From Campylorhamphus procurvoides (Eukaryota; Chordata; Aves; Passeriformes; Dendrocolaptidae): a stretch of DNA of 64,000 nucleotides. The translations under genes were made by a program, and so were the position numbers. Each line of letters opens with the position of its first letter. Position 1 is the stretch's first letter. The DNA is taken from positions 491,232 to 555,231 of the forward strand of contig WBMV01000301.1 in assembly GCA_013396655.1 (NCBI GenBank). The letters are read 5' to 3'. Under the pieces are notes generated by a model. It was given only the letters and a program-made list of their open reading frames with translations, ran no database searches and was not told the DNA's origin. Shown in pieces: positions 1-14,600 of the stretch.

Positions 1-2840
1 TGAAACTACTTTGCCTGTTTCTCTATGCTCTGTTTCTGGCTCTTTTGCATTCAGCTCTTCTCCTCCACTTCTGCCCTGATCTGTCATTTATATCCTGGCT
101 TTTTTGGGTATTGGTTATGTCTTATTGTAGGCTTATGACCCACGAGTTGTGTGAGTTATTGCCTGATTTGTTTGCTTCTGTTTTGGCTTTGTCTGCCCAT
201 GAAAGAGCCAGGTCTCAGTGCTGTGGTGGAGGTTTGCTTTCTGAAGCTCTGGGATGAAGTGCTACAAGCCAGGGAGTTCTGTTTGGGGCAGAATCTGAAT
301 CTGTAGCTGATCTATTGTTAGGTTTTAGCCCTTACTGTTTCTATGCCTGGTGCCAACAGATGTTGATTTGGAGCTTTGGAATGATGAAGTAGTTCGCTTC
401 TTTGTTTGTTTGTTGTTGTGCTACTCTACCCTGTCAGTGCAACCAAGGAAGTTTTACAACTATTACTTTTTTCTTTTCCCCAGCTCTCCAGTAGGTAACT
501 GTATTAGGTTGCACTGCAGACCTTGCATGTGAAAGGAACAAGCTCAAATTGGTTTTGTATGATTAAAAGCTTGTGTAGGTGGAATGCTGCTGCCTTTTTC
601 TCTCCCAGGATACACTTAACACATGATTTCTCCTTTCATATTTGTGCACTTACCTCTCTCCATGAACACATTTTTCCCCTCTGTCTCATTCAGTTGCCTG
701 ATGTGTAAGACCTGATACTGAGGTTCCTCCTACAACTTGTGTCCTTACTTCAGGTACCTGCGGTCATGACATGATTTTTCTTTATTAGAGGGTACTGTGG
801 TGTGTATACCTCTCTCTCACTTCAGCAGGTAAAGTAAGCACGCTTGATCATTTCTCATTAATGTCTCTGCTTCAAGGATGACTCTGAAGCAGCTGATCTT
901 CCTTTATTCCTATCTCTTTTCTCAGTGTCCATAATTGACTGGACTGCACATTTTTTTTAATTCAGCCTGGGAACAGGTAACATCTCCTGGGTGCAGCTGA
1001 ATTGAATCAGAGCACTGGAAATGTGAAAATTTCAAGCTGTCCAACCTGACCTCCTGGAGGCTACACCATACAAGATATAGGTTCTGTACCATTGCTGTCT
1101 GCAGTGTGGCATATGAAGGCAGCTCCAAATGAGGCCTGGCTTGGCTTAGATATGTTGACAAACACGCTTCAGGAATCCCAGAATCAGCCTCTGTGTCACT
1201 CAGCAATCCTTGCTGTAAGGACTGAAGCTGGGAATAGACACAGAAGGATAGAAGTCATTCCAGCTGTTTCTGTTCATTGTTCCTGTGTTCATGTGTGCTA
1301 GTGTGCTCTCCAATTGTTTTTGAACATTACTTATTGGAATTATTTCTTGTAACTGATAGAACCTTTACCTATACTAGTATTTGCTAGACCATGATACAGG
1401 TGAGCCAACAGTAGTACTACTAAAAAATTTTAGGATAAATGTATGAGGGACAAAACCTTACAGGGCAAAATGTCATATTTTGCTTTTAGGGGATTATTGA
1501 GAAAAGTATTTATATAATTCTTCATTTTTCTAAGTAGGAAAGAATGGAGTGTGTTACTAGCATGTGTAACATACTAATAACATTTGCATTGATTGTATTC
1601 TTTTAAAAGTAGATGAGACTAGCACAGTTTAATTAAAGCTGACCAGAAAATCAAGTATATAGCAGCAGTGTATAAATCCCTTAATCCAATAGCAACCTCT
1701 TTGCACAAAAGTACTAACTGTATGAAATTTGTTATAAGAGTCTTAAGCTGGTAGTTTAAAGTGTCTACAGTAATGTCTGATATAAAACCTACTAGTTACA
1801 CAATGTGCTCTGCTGGAAGAGCAGCAATTAACACCATCCCTTTTCAGGGACCTGCAGGATTTGCTTTGTGGGGATTGCAACCTGACTAATTATGGCCTCT
1901 ATTTCTGAGATATCATTGAGAATGGTAACTTAGAGAGGACATTGGCATGTGCAACCCATTTGTTATTAACTCCCATGGTTATATGGTGAACTATATCTTC
2001 AAAAATCTTCTTCTGGTTTTAGTGTTCACTCTAACACTTCCAGACCATCATAGTGAGCTTAAAATATCACCCTTTTAAACTACAAGTTTCTGTTGTTAGT
2101 GAATTTACATAGCTTTAAAAAGTGCAAATTGCAACCTACTGCTTATGGATTCAGTATTTCATTCTCTGGGTCTCCAGGTGTGTTCTTCCACAGTAATGAT
2201 AATTATTGCCCTTGTAAGCAACAGACATATGTAGGACTGTAATGTAATTACATAGTATCTGATGGTAGATTAAAACAAATAGCAAGGGGAATACTGAAAA
2301 CAAAATAACCAGTCTGGGATGCAGGCATGACATGTAGCTAAACTAGCTGAAATACAATTTCTCTTTCTGATATGCTGCTGGATAGTTCATGGCTCTCCAC
2401 CCTGAAATGGACCACTTCACTAAGTTGCCATCCTGAGACATTGTACCTGAGCTGATTTGGAGGGAAAGAGGGTTAGGCACAGGCATCACACACAGGAACA
2501 AAAAGAACGTCCCTGCCTACCTGCTCACCTGCCTACCACCTCAAAACAAGCAGAGACCTTCATGGATTAGACCATACAGAAGGCAAACGTAGTGGAAAGT
2601 GAAAAGCATAGCAAGATTTGAAATGTTCATTTAAAAATATTCAGCTGTTACCCATCTTTGTGAATAAATGAGAACGAAGAATAAGAATGAGATGTAACCA
2701 TTTATGTAATATTTCATATTTTGTGTTTTTTTAAACATCTTCTCTGAAATATGAGTCACTGAAGATTTTCAGTTTTTATTCTCTCTTCTTGAGTTGGAGT
2801 CGTGTAGTTGCAGCATAGCATCTATGGCAGTAGCAGCAGA
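1..2840. other. Unique AT-rich DNA, no gene seen
   Basis: No recognisable exon, RNA gene or transposon fragment is visible. All open frames are under 100 codons and none resembles a known protein. Polypyrimidine-AG strings that could act as splice acceptors occur (for example near 470-482), but none is followed by a convincing coding segment with a donor site. Best described as intergenic or intronic vertebrate sequence. Confidence 0.6.
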
Positions 2841-2913
2841 GGGGTTTTTTTTGTTTTGTTTTTTTGGGGTTTGGGGGGAGTTTGTTTGTTTGTTTGGTTT
2901 GGTTTGTTTTTTT
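2841..2913 (+). repeat. G/T-rich low-complexity tract
   Basis: A 73-bp stretch made almost only of G and T on the plus strand: G runs of four to six separated by T runs, then a GTTT/GGTTT array. The core has GGGG-TTT-GGGGGG. The matching A/C-rich minus strand makes a false 75-codon frame rich in Lys, Asn, Gln, Thr and Pro. It could be a degenerate (GTTT)n/(GGTTT)n microsatellite or the decayed A-rich tail of an old minus-strand retrotransposon; no element body is visible next to it. Confidence 0.8.
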
Positions 2914-5702
2914 ATGAATAATTCTAGAATGGGAAAGAGGAGAGAAAGGGAAAGAAGGAGTAAAATGTATGGTTGATAAGTTAGGCAGCATTCCATTTCA
3001 TATTACTCCTTAGGAGATTGGTCATAATTATTTGTGTCTTTATCTCAGTATGTATTGCTGAAACATTTGCAATCTTGTCACAATTCACCTGAAAATCAAG
3101 AGAGTTTCAGTCTCACTGGAGAGAACTCTTCTTAGCTGCTTTGTAGGTGATTGGATGAGAAATCACCCAAACAAAGCCCTGCAACAGTGTTTCCCAAGTT
3201 TCATTCAACCTGCTTCATGAGAAAAATACTTTATGAAACTTGAGTGGGTGACTGTGTCCCCAGAGCAGTTTTGAAACTCCTGAGGAGTCTTCAGGTAAAT
3301 CTTCCATCTTTAAAAGTGTCACTCAAAAGACATAACAAATGCAATACAACCAGCACCACTGTAGATGACGGGGTTCCAAAAGCATCTGCCCTGGCTGGGG
3401 AGACAGAAACATCCTCATTTCTCCTTCTAGAGAGCTGGGGCCAGGAGGGTGGATAAGAAACTTAAGTAGACATAAGTAGAGAAGAAAGCATCTTTTCATA
3501 GCTGGTTAATCTCCATGTGTGTCCTGGAAAATGAGACCTATAGAGGATCCAGGATGATTTCCCCAGAAACAGTATAGTTTGGAAGATGAGGATAACAGAA
3601 ACAACCAGGCCTGAACATAATTTCTTGCTTTACTGTAGAGGGATTTCAGTTTCCTCTGCATGCTACCTGCGATTCATGGTCTTACCTAAGAGTGACAGGA
3701 TAGTGCGGAGAGATACTATTTTCATTCCTTCCCTGCAGTCTTTAGGTTCAGTAGAGCAATTCCCACAGATGTGATAATATCCAACAAAAACAAAAGCATT
3801 GAAATGAAACCCAGACATAGGGCAAGGGGTTAACCCCATGGTACAGGGTTTGATATAAGAAAAAGTGTGCTAGCTTTCACAGAAGAGCTTGTCGGAATTT
3901 CTCTCACACTGGAAAGATGTTATAATTCAGGTTTTCACAAGGGTAAATATTTTAAAGCAATTTCATATTTTAAGCAGGGAAAATAGGATTCTTATAGAGA
4001 CCTAAGCTCAGAATATTTTCTTGCCTGTTTAACTTGCAAACACAATTATTGAGTGCATTCCAAAATGTTTTGACTATTTTGCCATAACTTGCTGGCTTAC
4101 TTCCTTGTGTCTCATTAGAAATCTCATTTTATAAATTAACAGAAAACATATGGCAGAGCTCTGGTATGCTTCTTGGTGTGCTGTAAATGTTGAACTACTT
4201 TTGAATAAGAAAGCATAGCTTTTCCATTTCCTCCCTTTGGATGGACAAACTTAAAAGCTCTGCTTGTTTCAGATATAAAAACACTGACATTACTATCTAA
4301 GTGCTTGTTTGACTTACAAAGGATCTTGCTAAAGGTAGTCTGTTATTTATTTATTTGATGGCATTACAGATACTAGAAAAATAAATACAAATTTTTTGGG
4401 GGGAGGGGGAAAAAAAGGAAAATAGTCCTGCTAGAATTTCAAGTTTTCACACATCTAATAATATCAAATGTTGTTCTAAAATCTGCTGTTTTAGAGATGA
4501 AAGCAGCTAGTGACAATTAATGAAAATTTGCTATAGAATTATAATTATTTTTTCCCCCAGTATTAGTCATATTCTGATTAAACGTAAGTGAAAAATATTG
4601 ACATCCTGGAACTGGGAATGTAGCAGCAGGATTTTTTTACTAATGGTTCTTTCTGACTTAGAAAAAGCTATCATTACCTCACTATTTTCATTTGTCCTTG
4701 TTACATAGATAACATGTTTTTCCCACATGCCCTTCTGATCATCTTTTTGGAAGGAAAGCAAGGTAATTATGGTGTCAAAGCTGCAATGACGAGGAATTCT
4801 CATTTTCATTATCCCTGTTGTCTCAAAAGGGGGTTTTTTTTCACTCTCTTTAAAATAGTTGGTAGATACACAATAAATATCTACAGAGACAAATGGCTTT
4901 TTTGGGTCATTAATCATAATTTCCCATATATTCTAATAATCAACTATTGCATTTTGCAATTTTTCTGTATTTAAATGAGGATTAAAGTCATTACAGTCTG
5001 CAAAGCAAACACCATAATTGAAATGGACTAATAAAATCACTGCTATAAAAATCACTGGGTTTATACATGTGTGTAATAAATGATAATAGGCTGAGATGAA
5101 AACAATGCATTGGAAAATCAGATTAGGGTAGCTGCCAAAAAGTAATGGCTTAAAACCACTGAGTATTATAGGAGAAGTTGCTATTGCAACTTCTTGTTAT
5201 CATCCATGCGTGGAGAAGTTTTTATAAATAAAAATTGAATATTATTCTTCTTAGTCCAGTGAGAGATTTCATTCATGTTAAAAAAAAAATAAATCTTTTT
5301 TTCTGTGTTTGTAATTTTGCTCTTTTACCCTGTATTTCTTGCAAACAGACATCCTTTCTCTCCTCCATTCTGCATCATCTTTTGTTCTGCAAAGAAGATG
5401 AAAAGTCTTATGGATTTATGGTGCGGTTATACAGATTTTGTCTGATATATCTTTCTACATATGTGTTTCTATGTAACAGAGAATACAGACAGAAACTAGA
5501 TATGTCATAAGTAACACAAAATCAGTAGCTGTGGTTTTGCTTAGAGTTTTCTTTCTCCATATGAATAATTCAGTTTCCTTGGTCACTAATTTCTGATTTT
5601 GAGGTGCATGCATGACAAAGATGTTTCCAAGAAGGTTGTTTTCTGAAGGTGATTTTTTAACACATCCTACTTGGAGTGCGATGTGAATTTCTGGGCATTG
5701 AG
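2914..5702. other. Unique AT-rich DNA, no gene seen
   Basis: No gene or transposon body is recognised. A short purine block near 4397-4420 has runs of six and five G followed by A7. The longest frames here, 116 codons minus (4567-4917) and 86 codons plus (4714-4974), overlap on opposite strands and are most likely chance. The AT-rich part at about 4.2-5.2 kb has the look of conserved non-coding DNA, but that is only an impression and would need an alignment. Confidence 0.55.
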
Positions 5703-5746
5703 GTGTTTGGTGGTTTGTGGTTTGTTTGTTTGTTTGTTTGTTTTTA
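5703..5746 (+). repeat. (TTTG)n microsatellite with G/T-rich leader
   Basis: A GGTTTGTGG-like leader runs into about six TTTG units and ends in T5, followed by AATTTAATTAATT. It is the clearest pure tetranucleotide repeat in the window and is likely to vary in length between individuals. Confidence 0.85.
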
Positions 5747-8700
5747 ATTTAATTAATTCTATCTGTATCTCAAACCTATACAGATTGCTTTATTTATTTT
5801 CTAATTTCAATAGTATTCTGTAATTAAAATGTCCAGGGAATTCCTCCCTACTCCTCCCAACCAGAATAGCCAGACTGGAGGCTTCCTGCTGAAGTCTGAG
5901 CCATTCTGTATGGTGAGCTTCCATTGATCATTGTAATGAAGCGAGACATTAATACAAAACTGTAAAAAAAACCATTAAAAAAATAAAGGAAAACAAGAAT
6001 AATGGTGAGTCAGATATTCAAATTTTGAAAATTGCTGTGGTTCTGTCTGAGTCCAAAGAGAAATGTTTTAATTATACGTGCCGAAGTTATCTCCCATAAA
6101 AAAGAAAAAGGTTCTTTCCTGGGGGAGACAAGTTATCTAGATACATCAGAATGTCACTTTGCCTATGCTAGTGTTCTACCATAGCATAGGTGTTAGAGTA
6201 ACACGTACGTTAAATGACACTGACATAACGCTCCAGACAGTACAGACCTACTTGACTTTATCCCTGTGTCTTTCACAGCCTTCCAGGAATGCCAATGTGC
6301 ATGTTTGTCTATAAGAATAAGTCACTGATTCAATTAGAGTGATAAGTGGTGTGTCTGCACCAGGGCAGAGAAAGTACACAGCACCATTTCAAGTAAAATG
6401 CCCTTGAAGACTTTCATCACTCATAACCTACTGTTCCCACTGCCCTGCAGAAGGAGCTGCCTTTCTGTATGGCATTATTTGGGCAGGAAGGTCATGCTTT
6501 TGTTGGTATGCTAGTCAGGGCTTTCTGCAAGCAGTAAAATATTTGGTAATAAAAAGGATATTGGAATATTTTTTCTCTTATAGCTATAACACAGTGAACA
6601 AGAGCACCTTTCTCTGCCCCTGGGTTCATAAAAGGAATAGCAAGACAAGCAATAGTGGCTGGTTGCAAAGTTAGTTTTAGGGATGAGCAATCAGGGCAAT
6701 TGCTTGAGATAAGTGGGCCTAGTGGGGATCCCTGGGATTATTAGGTAGCTGTGCACGTCAAAGTAGAGTTGGACAGAAAAATCTTTTTGCTTTTTTTTTT
6801 TTTTTGGGGAGTCATGGATAGGCTCCAAAAAGTCTGATGCCAGCTCTCACTGACAGTGAAGATTGGGAAAGTGTTTAACATCCCTTGGCAGTGATTTCCA
6901 AATATATGAGTATATAGTCACAGATAGCTCCAAAACAGTAACCTCACCTCTGTCCACAAGAAATAGACCTGTATCTGACTTCTCTTAATTTAACCTTGTT
7001 GCACTAGAGGTTTTACAGTCCTCAGAAAGTTGTGCGTCTGATACCCATTACCTCCACATCTCTGTGAATATCTCAGTGGGATGGTGCTTGAGGATTAGGA
7101 ACCTGCTGTTGAATGTTTGCTGTCAGTGGAGTGCCATCTCCACTTGTACAAGTAAAGGAGCTTTAAATATTTTCTTGCTCAGAAGAATTCTGTGAGATCC
7201 ATTTTCCATGGTGGTAAGGAACAACAAAAGGTGAATTCAGAGGAGGAACAGTATGATACTGTTCCTGGGCTGTGTAAGCTCTCAACTAGAGATTAGCAGC
7301 AAAATAAACAAAAAACTAATATAAATGCAGGCAATGTGCTAGGCAGCACTTGATCATCAGCTGTAACAGAAGGGAAATTATGCAGTTTTATAGGGCTCAG
7401 CCCCACCTTTTTCAGTGATTATGCTAGAAGTCTGAGCTCAAACATAAGCAGACAAACTCAGTAATTGGAAAGGACAGGCCTATAACAGCTTCTCATATTC
7501 CATCACACTTGCATATAAAAACAAAGTATGCACTCAGATCCACCTTGTAAACCTGCTGTGTTCAGGCAATGTTCATACCTGCTGTGTGGCAATGCAGCTG
7601 TGATTTTACCATTAAAACAGACCCTCTATATCAGTCTTGGTCCAGAATTCACTAACCCTGCTTTTCTTGGATTGTTCTCCAGCCTGTGATATAAAAGGTT
7701 TAGATAAAAGCAGATTGTTGTTTTGTATTTTTTTCTTTTCTTTTTACAGTTTGTCGGTTTTAACAAAATCCAGAACAATGAGATAATCCCATTATGGTAA
7801 GATAAACAGAAAACTTTATTTTTTTTATGATGCAACCTTTGAGTACTTACCATCAGTGGGAAGAGTTGTTCTCTCTGTAGTTTATTGTTGGTTTGACTGT
7901 GGATTTTATTGTTGGCTACATTCTAGATCATAGTCCAAATAGCTGGCAACAGTAACCTGTGTGGAACTGCACTCACAAAGATGCTTGTGTTGCTTGCTTC
8001 AGAAAGTATGGAGACTTTTTTTTTACTATTAATTTTATATAATTATCCCCTTTATGTTTATATTATTTACTTTCAGCCCTCTACTGACATTGGTGCAGTA
8101 TATTCCATGTTCTAAAGGCTTGGACACTGTGACAGTAAGCGTGGCCCAGTGTTGATATTTACATAGTTCATTAAAAGTAGCAAATAAATCAGCAGTTGCC
8201 TTAGCTGTTCAACTGCACAGCAAATCAAATGATGTAACCATAATCTTTCCTTGACTCAGTTTAAAGAAACAACCTATAAAGCTTGTTTTCATAATTATTT
8301 TAGATTCCTACACGGTACACATAAAGTGTAAATCTACAATCCTGTCAATTCTTTGTTTTGATAAATTCTAGGATGGGGTGGTTTTTCACCAGAGAATTCT
8401 CTGGCTGCTCGCACTAATCAATCAAATTCTGGGAACCGACAACTAGAATCACCCAGAGGCAACAAATCAGGGACCCAAGCAATAACAGGTTATAGAAGAG
8501 AAGCATTGGTAATAGGAATAACAAGCCAAGAAAATGTGGATATTTTAAAATATAATTCTAAAATTTTTCTTTGTGTTTATAATCCATTATGTTCTCATTA
8601 CTATTTGTTTTTCCTCTCTTTCTCTATTTGGCATTTGTTTCCTGCGACAGGTGAGTTTTGATGTATTCTTTGTAGCATTGTTGAAGTGAAGTTGGCTCAA

Positions 8701-11700
8701 CAACTGTGCATTAAGCAGGTTCTTAGAGTGGTTGAATTTTGACTCTGGCAATGAGAAGCTAATTCTTTGCAACAACCTTGGTTATCTGGCTCAGCAAAGA
8801 CCCCACTTGAGGCTCTCTTTTCATTCCTGACTCTTTCAGGCTGCCAGTAATCACTGCAGGAACTTGAGGGCACTGGGTTTCTCAAGCATAATTGTGTTTA
8901 GTGGAGTATGAGGAAATATCATGAGGTGCTTTAGACAGCGCCAGACCTGTTACCTTTAAATCTTTAGTGAATCAGCAGACTAATGCAGTTCAGTAAAGCA
9001 ATTTGAGAGCAGTGGGAGCAATCTACAGTACAAAATGGCATCTTCTGGCAGCTGGAAATTTGACATAATGGGGATGAATGGTTATTGCTGGAGATCTTAA
9101 TTCTTACCAGACAAATTTCATTGTATTTACTTTCTACATGTTTTTAACCATGGGGAGAAGAAGACTTTGTGGAAATTCTAATTCTCAGTGATTAGTGCAA
9201 GGCTGAAAAATAAGTCTCAAACCTTCCTCCAGTGTAAGTAACTTTGTTAGGGAAATTGCTTTGTTGACATTCATCTTGTCCCATTTGCAATACATAGGCT
9301 GCTGTTTAAGCTGTTCCCATGCGTGAAATCAGCTCATTCTACCATTTGGGACATCACATGGCAAGGGGAATCTCATGCAGCAGTTGCCTATCTGGTAAAA
9401 TAGCAAATATTGAGATGTGTGTGCATCCAAATCCAGGAAGGGCTAATACAATGTGAAAAAATAACTTCTTCCTTGTCGTCTAGGAAACCATTTTGTGAAA
9501 CTATTCTTGTAAAACAGAACTGGTATAGGAACATCACTGCAGTAAAGGCCATCTCCCTAGACATACCTGCTGAACTGTCTTAGTCTTTTTTATATAGGTA
9601 AATGCCCACCAGGCCTGAAAGAACAACCTTGCTCAGTTCCACAGTGACTTTTAATGCATCTGACCTGAAGGGTATGTTCACGGTGTAGTGCCCCAAACAG
9701 TCTCTTTTCTTCTCTTGGTATGTTTCTGTTATTGTGTTTGTTGTTCAGTTTAATTTGATTGATCTTTCATCCTGGTTTCTTTATATTTTTTAAAATATAA
9801 CCTTATTTGCTTTCCTCTATGTCCTCTTATATTTCTAACTGGTTGCTTCTCTTCTTTATAGACCTTCATAATGTGATATAATTTATTTTACAATTCTTTC
9901 TGGGTTAGATGTTTAGTATTTCCTGTATCAAGTTAGTTTTAGCCTTTCTGCAAATCTCTGTGATACCCTTGTTTTGATATTTCTCTTGTTTAAATCATAG
10001 TACAGAATATGCAAATCTTTGGCAAATGTTTTAAATTTACTGTAGTATTACTCTTTTCCTGATGTTTCTTTTCTACTGCCTACACTTTGTTAGAAACAGG
10101 ACATACTTTAAAGAGCATGCACTAATTTTTTTGAGAAATACAATTATGTTAAATATTTCAGCAATTTTTTTTCTTTGCTTTCTGGTATTACTTAATCAGC
10201 TCTATTTATAACAATATATTTTTCTTCTAACCATGTTGTTCATGGCAATGCTCATTTCACCAACATTATTCCAAGCTAGAAAACAAGACCAGCCTTTACA
10301 ACCTTTCTCTCCTTTATTTTTTTTTTCTTTTTTTTTTCCCTCCAGTGCAGGCTTTGCTACCCTCATTCCTACCATGAGAGAACACATAGCAGAGTAAACC
10401 TATAGAAATGAAACCTGTGCCCTTTTTCATCAATAGGGATTTTGTTGTGACCTCTGTAAAGTCAACTTTTGACATCAGTGTGTGATATGCTAGTGAGGCC
10501 CACTATTCAGAGAACACAGCCTAAATTCTCTACTACTTTATATGGCTGTTTATGCCTATGTATAAAGTGAAACAGAAATAATGAATCTTTACAGTTTTTT
10601 CCTCTGGATAAGTGTAAGTAGAAAACCAGACTCATGTTAGAACATTAAAAAAAATTCTGGATGTGACATTGACCTAAGCTCTACACCAGACAAGTATAAC
10701 TAAAACTAAAGTTAAATGATGGTGGTTGTGACCACTATTTATGACCCCAATATTCTTACTTCTAGTGAAGCATACAGGAGTCACAGAATTGAAATATGCA
10801 TATAGCGAAGCTGTTCCATGGGGCATGAAATATGTTGGTAGCTTTGTTCTTTAGCAACTTTCTGGTAAGTCTTGCATTGCCTTCTCCCTAATGAACTAGT
10901 TTTTTTTTTGACATTTTGAAGTTATGTATATTGCATACTGACATTCCCATAATGAATAATACAGAATAATGATGTCCACATATCTCTGTCATTTTGAATA
11001 ATTTGTAACCTGCAGGCATTTCTGTATCATTAATACATTAAGTGTACCTAGACAGCCAGACACATATTGTAATCCACTGCTCTTAATCCTGTACAGTTGT
11101 TTTAGAGGATGCTGAAAAGCCCCAAACATACAAGCTTATATTATTATATACCAAGTTTCTTTGGATTATGTATCTTCTTTCAAAAGTCATTCTGACTTTT
11201 CCGAAAGTGAACAATGTTTTGGAGTAGTTACTCTCTTGTATAAACTTTCAGAGCTAACCATAGCATTACAATTTCAGATCCACAGAGTCACTCTGAGATT
11301 AATGATGGAAACCTAGCAGGACTTAATTTCTGCTACTGGATCTTGAGTTGCTGTGTGGGTAGATTATTTAATACATTTAGCAGTTTTCTTAGACTTGTAG
11401 CAACAGCATGTAAATAAATGACTTATTTATATCAGTCACTTTTATCAGCTCAATCAGTTAACAGTGACTCGGCATGGGGTTTGACATTGACAGGAAAAGC
11501 ACTAAGTGGTCAAATTCTATGGCAGTTAATTTGATACTGCTTAAAACATTCTTCTGTAAGGACTATTGACATGAAGATATAGTGGTTTTCTGTGAGAAAA
11601 TTTATGACAAAGTCTAGAAGACACAAGAAAAGGTATACTTAAAAAACCCAAACAACATAGATTCGGCATTTTCATAGCAATCCTCACCAGAGCTTTAGAT

Positions 11701-12450
11701 ACACTTGTTTCTCTGCATTTACTGTTTTGAAACCAGATAAATTATTGATTATGCAAGCACACACTTTTGCTTGAACCAGCTATAAAGTTATGGTCTCAAT
11801 CAAATGTGGGAATAGATAGTAATTTACTTAACAAGAGGTACTGTCATAGTTGAAAGGTCTTTTGCCTCAAGTGGCCTGTTAGAGCTAAATTTCAAAATAT
11901 ATTTAGGTATCTAAAAAATTACCTAAACAGTAATGAAAGAATTTCAAAGTTCTTCTGTACCTAAATCACACTAATGAACAGGGATTAGATGCCAAGGCAT
12001 CTTTGAATATCCCTGCAAGATATTTCCCTAGATGCCTAGCCACTTTTACACTTCCTCCCTAACACCCTGACTATATTTTGGAGAACTTGTTCTGCACACC
12101 CACTGAACACAACCTGTGAGACTATTTCTACTACTAGCATGGACTGTCTGATCTAAGTGGGTATATTAGTTGACTTTGCTGTGCCTTCCTACTCTGAAAA
12201 CCCACCTGTGGTTTGGAAGCAGCAGAGATCCAGTGCAGTAGTGTAAAGAAGAAAGGTGCAGAATCACCAGGAGCATTTTACAAAGAAAGATAATGTGGGT
12301 TTTTTAATTCCTATCCTTGCAAGATGAGCAGCCACACTGGAATACTTATACAAGTTTGCCTGCTGTACTTTTCCTAACTTTGTTTTGCCATAGCATCATA
12401 GATTTGAGCGGGATGTGTATTCTCTAAGTTTAGAAGTTTAGAGTTAAATT
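5747..12450. other. Unique AT-rich DNA, no gene seen
   Basis: No exon, RNA gene or transposon could be supported over this 6.7-kb stretch. It holds a T15 run at about 6791-6805, a 16-bp perfect palindrome centred on an EcoRI site at 8389-8404, and T-rich runs at 10316-10339. Open frames are all under 80 codons and unrecognised. Confidence 0.55.
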
Positions 12451-12522
12451 AGGTTTTGTTTTGGTGGTTTGTTTGATTTTTTTTCTGTTTGTTTTGTTGA
12501 GTTTTTGTTTGTTTTTTTTTTC
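12451..12522 (+). repeat. G/T-rich low-complexity tract
   Basis: About 70 bp of T runs broken by single or double G, containing several TTTG/GTTTT units and ending in T10. It resembles the tracts at 2841, 48400 and 56801 and lies in the same strand orientation. No flanking element body was recognised. Confidence 0.8.
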
Positions 12523-14600
12523 AAGTAGGCATCCTCAGATGAAGTATCTAAGAATGAGTTTTAAATTATCTGAGTGCCGAACAAACTTCCTGCATAGATT
12601 TCACTAAGCAACAGCCTATATTTTTTGTACACCTTTGACACTGAATGCTTTATCTTCCATTTTTACTTGCTCCAGACTGCTATTTGTGAGCTTGTTTCAG
12701 AGGACAGTACCTACCATGGTGAAGTGTGGACAGGGCAAAAACTGTGGATATAGCTGTTCCTGATCCATTGATGTATTCTGATTAGTGCCCAACTGGCATT
12801 ACAAAGGGTCTTCAAATGGTGACCCTGTTGAGGAGAGAGATGGGTGGTGAATGTCCTTGCAAGTTGAAAAGCCAGCAATTCTTCAGCAGTCATCTGCAGT
12901 CACAGTGAATTACAGGAAGGGCAAAGGAGGTATTAATAGCCATCTAACAGGTTTCAACTACAGTCCTTGGAGCTCAGTTATCAGAAACCTCTGCAAGTAA
13001 CCATTAATCTCTATGTGATGCTTCCTGACCCTTCTGACAAAGATTAATAATCTTCTATGAGCATAGGGGATACAAAGACTGTAGGAATAGGCAGACATTT
13101 CAGACCCATATCTCCACTGCCTTGCAAGAAATCATTTTTAGCTGTACAGCATTACCAAATTAGCAGTCAGTAAATATTTAATCAAGGAACAATGTAAGTA
13201 CCTAGCTTTTCTGAAAACAATTGATGGGCAATTCTTATAAAAGACAGATGTACAAGATTGCAGGAACCTTTTAAAATTCTCCCTCAGCCTACATATGCAA
13301 GCAGCATCGAGGCAAGACTCTAAGAAGGCCAGCTTTTCAGGTAACAAAGTGCCTCTTCCTTCAGTCAGGAACTTGAAAGAGTTTATTGTGAATCTGAAAG
13401 CTAATTTTATATTTACTTACTCATCCTGACAACTGAAATGAACAATGTCCATCTTCTTGAGTTAGTTGCTTCCCCCACCCACTTTGCAGTGACATGTTTG
13501 AGATTATCCACTCTGATTACAGAAGTACTGCTTTGCTTCACTGAACACCCCATTTCCTGCCTTCCACTATTGACGGTGAGTGGTGCAACTTAGGATTCAT
13601 CCTCAGTGTTTAACATTGACATTTTCTCTTAGCAAGTGTAGCCTGCTCCTGTTTATTTTTGTTTTCAGCCTTGGATTTTTTTCTTTTTTTTTTTTCCTGT
13701 TTTTCACATCTTGGTACTGAATAGCATCCTGGGTGACAACTTAGCTTCTTTACCATTTGGTTACCCTAGGCAGGACATCTGAAGTACCAAAGAATTATTT
13801 TAATCTTCTTCTATGGAGATAAAATCTGTGCCATCATGGTATCCATCTACATAATATGCTTCTACTCCAAAACCTACAAATCCATTGGCCAGTTGTACTC
13901 AAATCTGTGCTACAGCTGTCTCAAAAATAACTCTTTTTTTACAGATTTCCTGCAATTAGAAATAGAGACTGTGGGATCCTATTGTTCCTTTGCCAGCAGA
14001 AGGTACCAGCAAATCCAAAGATGTGATGCATCTGTAGGAAACTAGGCTTCATTGCTTTGGCTGCCCAGGGGATCACATTTTAAATGTGTCAGTGGCCCTC
14101 AAAGCAGTAAACAATAAAATGTTTGCTGAGGTACCTTAAGAGACATGGGGGTTTTGCTATAAATATATTGTTTCCCTGACACTTCTCTGTACCATACAAG
14201 CTCCATGCCAGACTTTTGCAAATGGAATGAAAAGACTCAGAAAAGGATGTGACACCTGTAATCAGCACCAATACAAGTATGCCAAAGCTGGAGTAATACA
14301 GACCCTCAGTCAGCAAGGAGGGGAGAGAACCTGGATGCCTGCAGCCCCCTCCTGAGAATGCAGCCACCAGCTCAGGATGTCCTATGAAGAATAGTGAACT
14401 AGATGAGAGTAAGACTTTTTTGCCTTAGTATTTCTTTTACATAGTGACAGTAAAAAAAAGCCAGAATAAGAAGGTTTGGTTTAACTGAAAAAGAGTGTAC
14501 AGGAAAGTAATTAAGAAAAAGAGGATTGCTGAGAATGGATCATTAGCAAAGCTCTTTCAGAGATGGAAAGTCCTTTGAGAACTTCATTCTGGATAATCAT
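12523..14600. other. Unique AT-rich DNA, no gene seen
   Basis: Nothing recognisable beyond a T-rich run at 13676-13696. Frames of 69 and 92 codons (13836-14045 plus, 14089-14367 minus) carry no motif I recognise and have no supported exon structure. Confidence 0.5.

Noticed and set aside
2769..2996. Minus-strand frames rich in Lys, Asn, Gln and Pro
   Set aside because: They translate the G/T-rich low-complexity tract and overlap each other in two frames.
8389..8404. 16-bp perfect palindrome centred on an EcoRI site
   Set aside because: About one perfect 16-bp palindrome is expected by chance in 64 kb, and nothing around it suggests an operator or element end.
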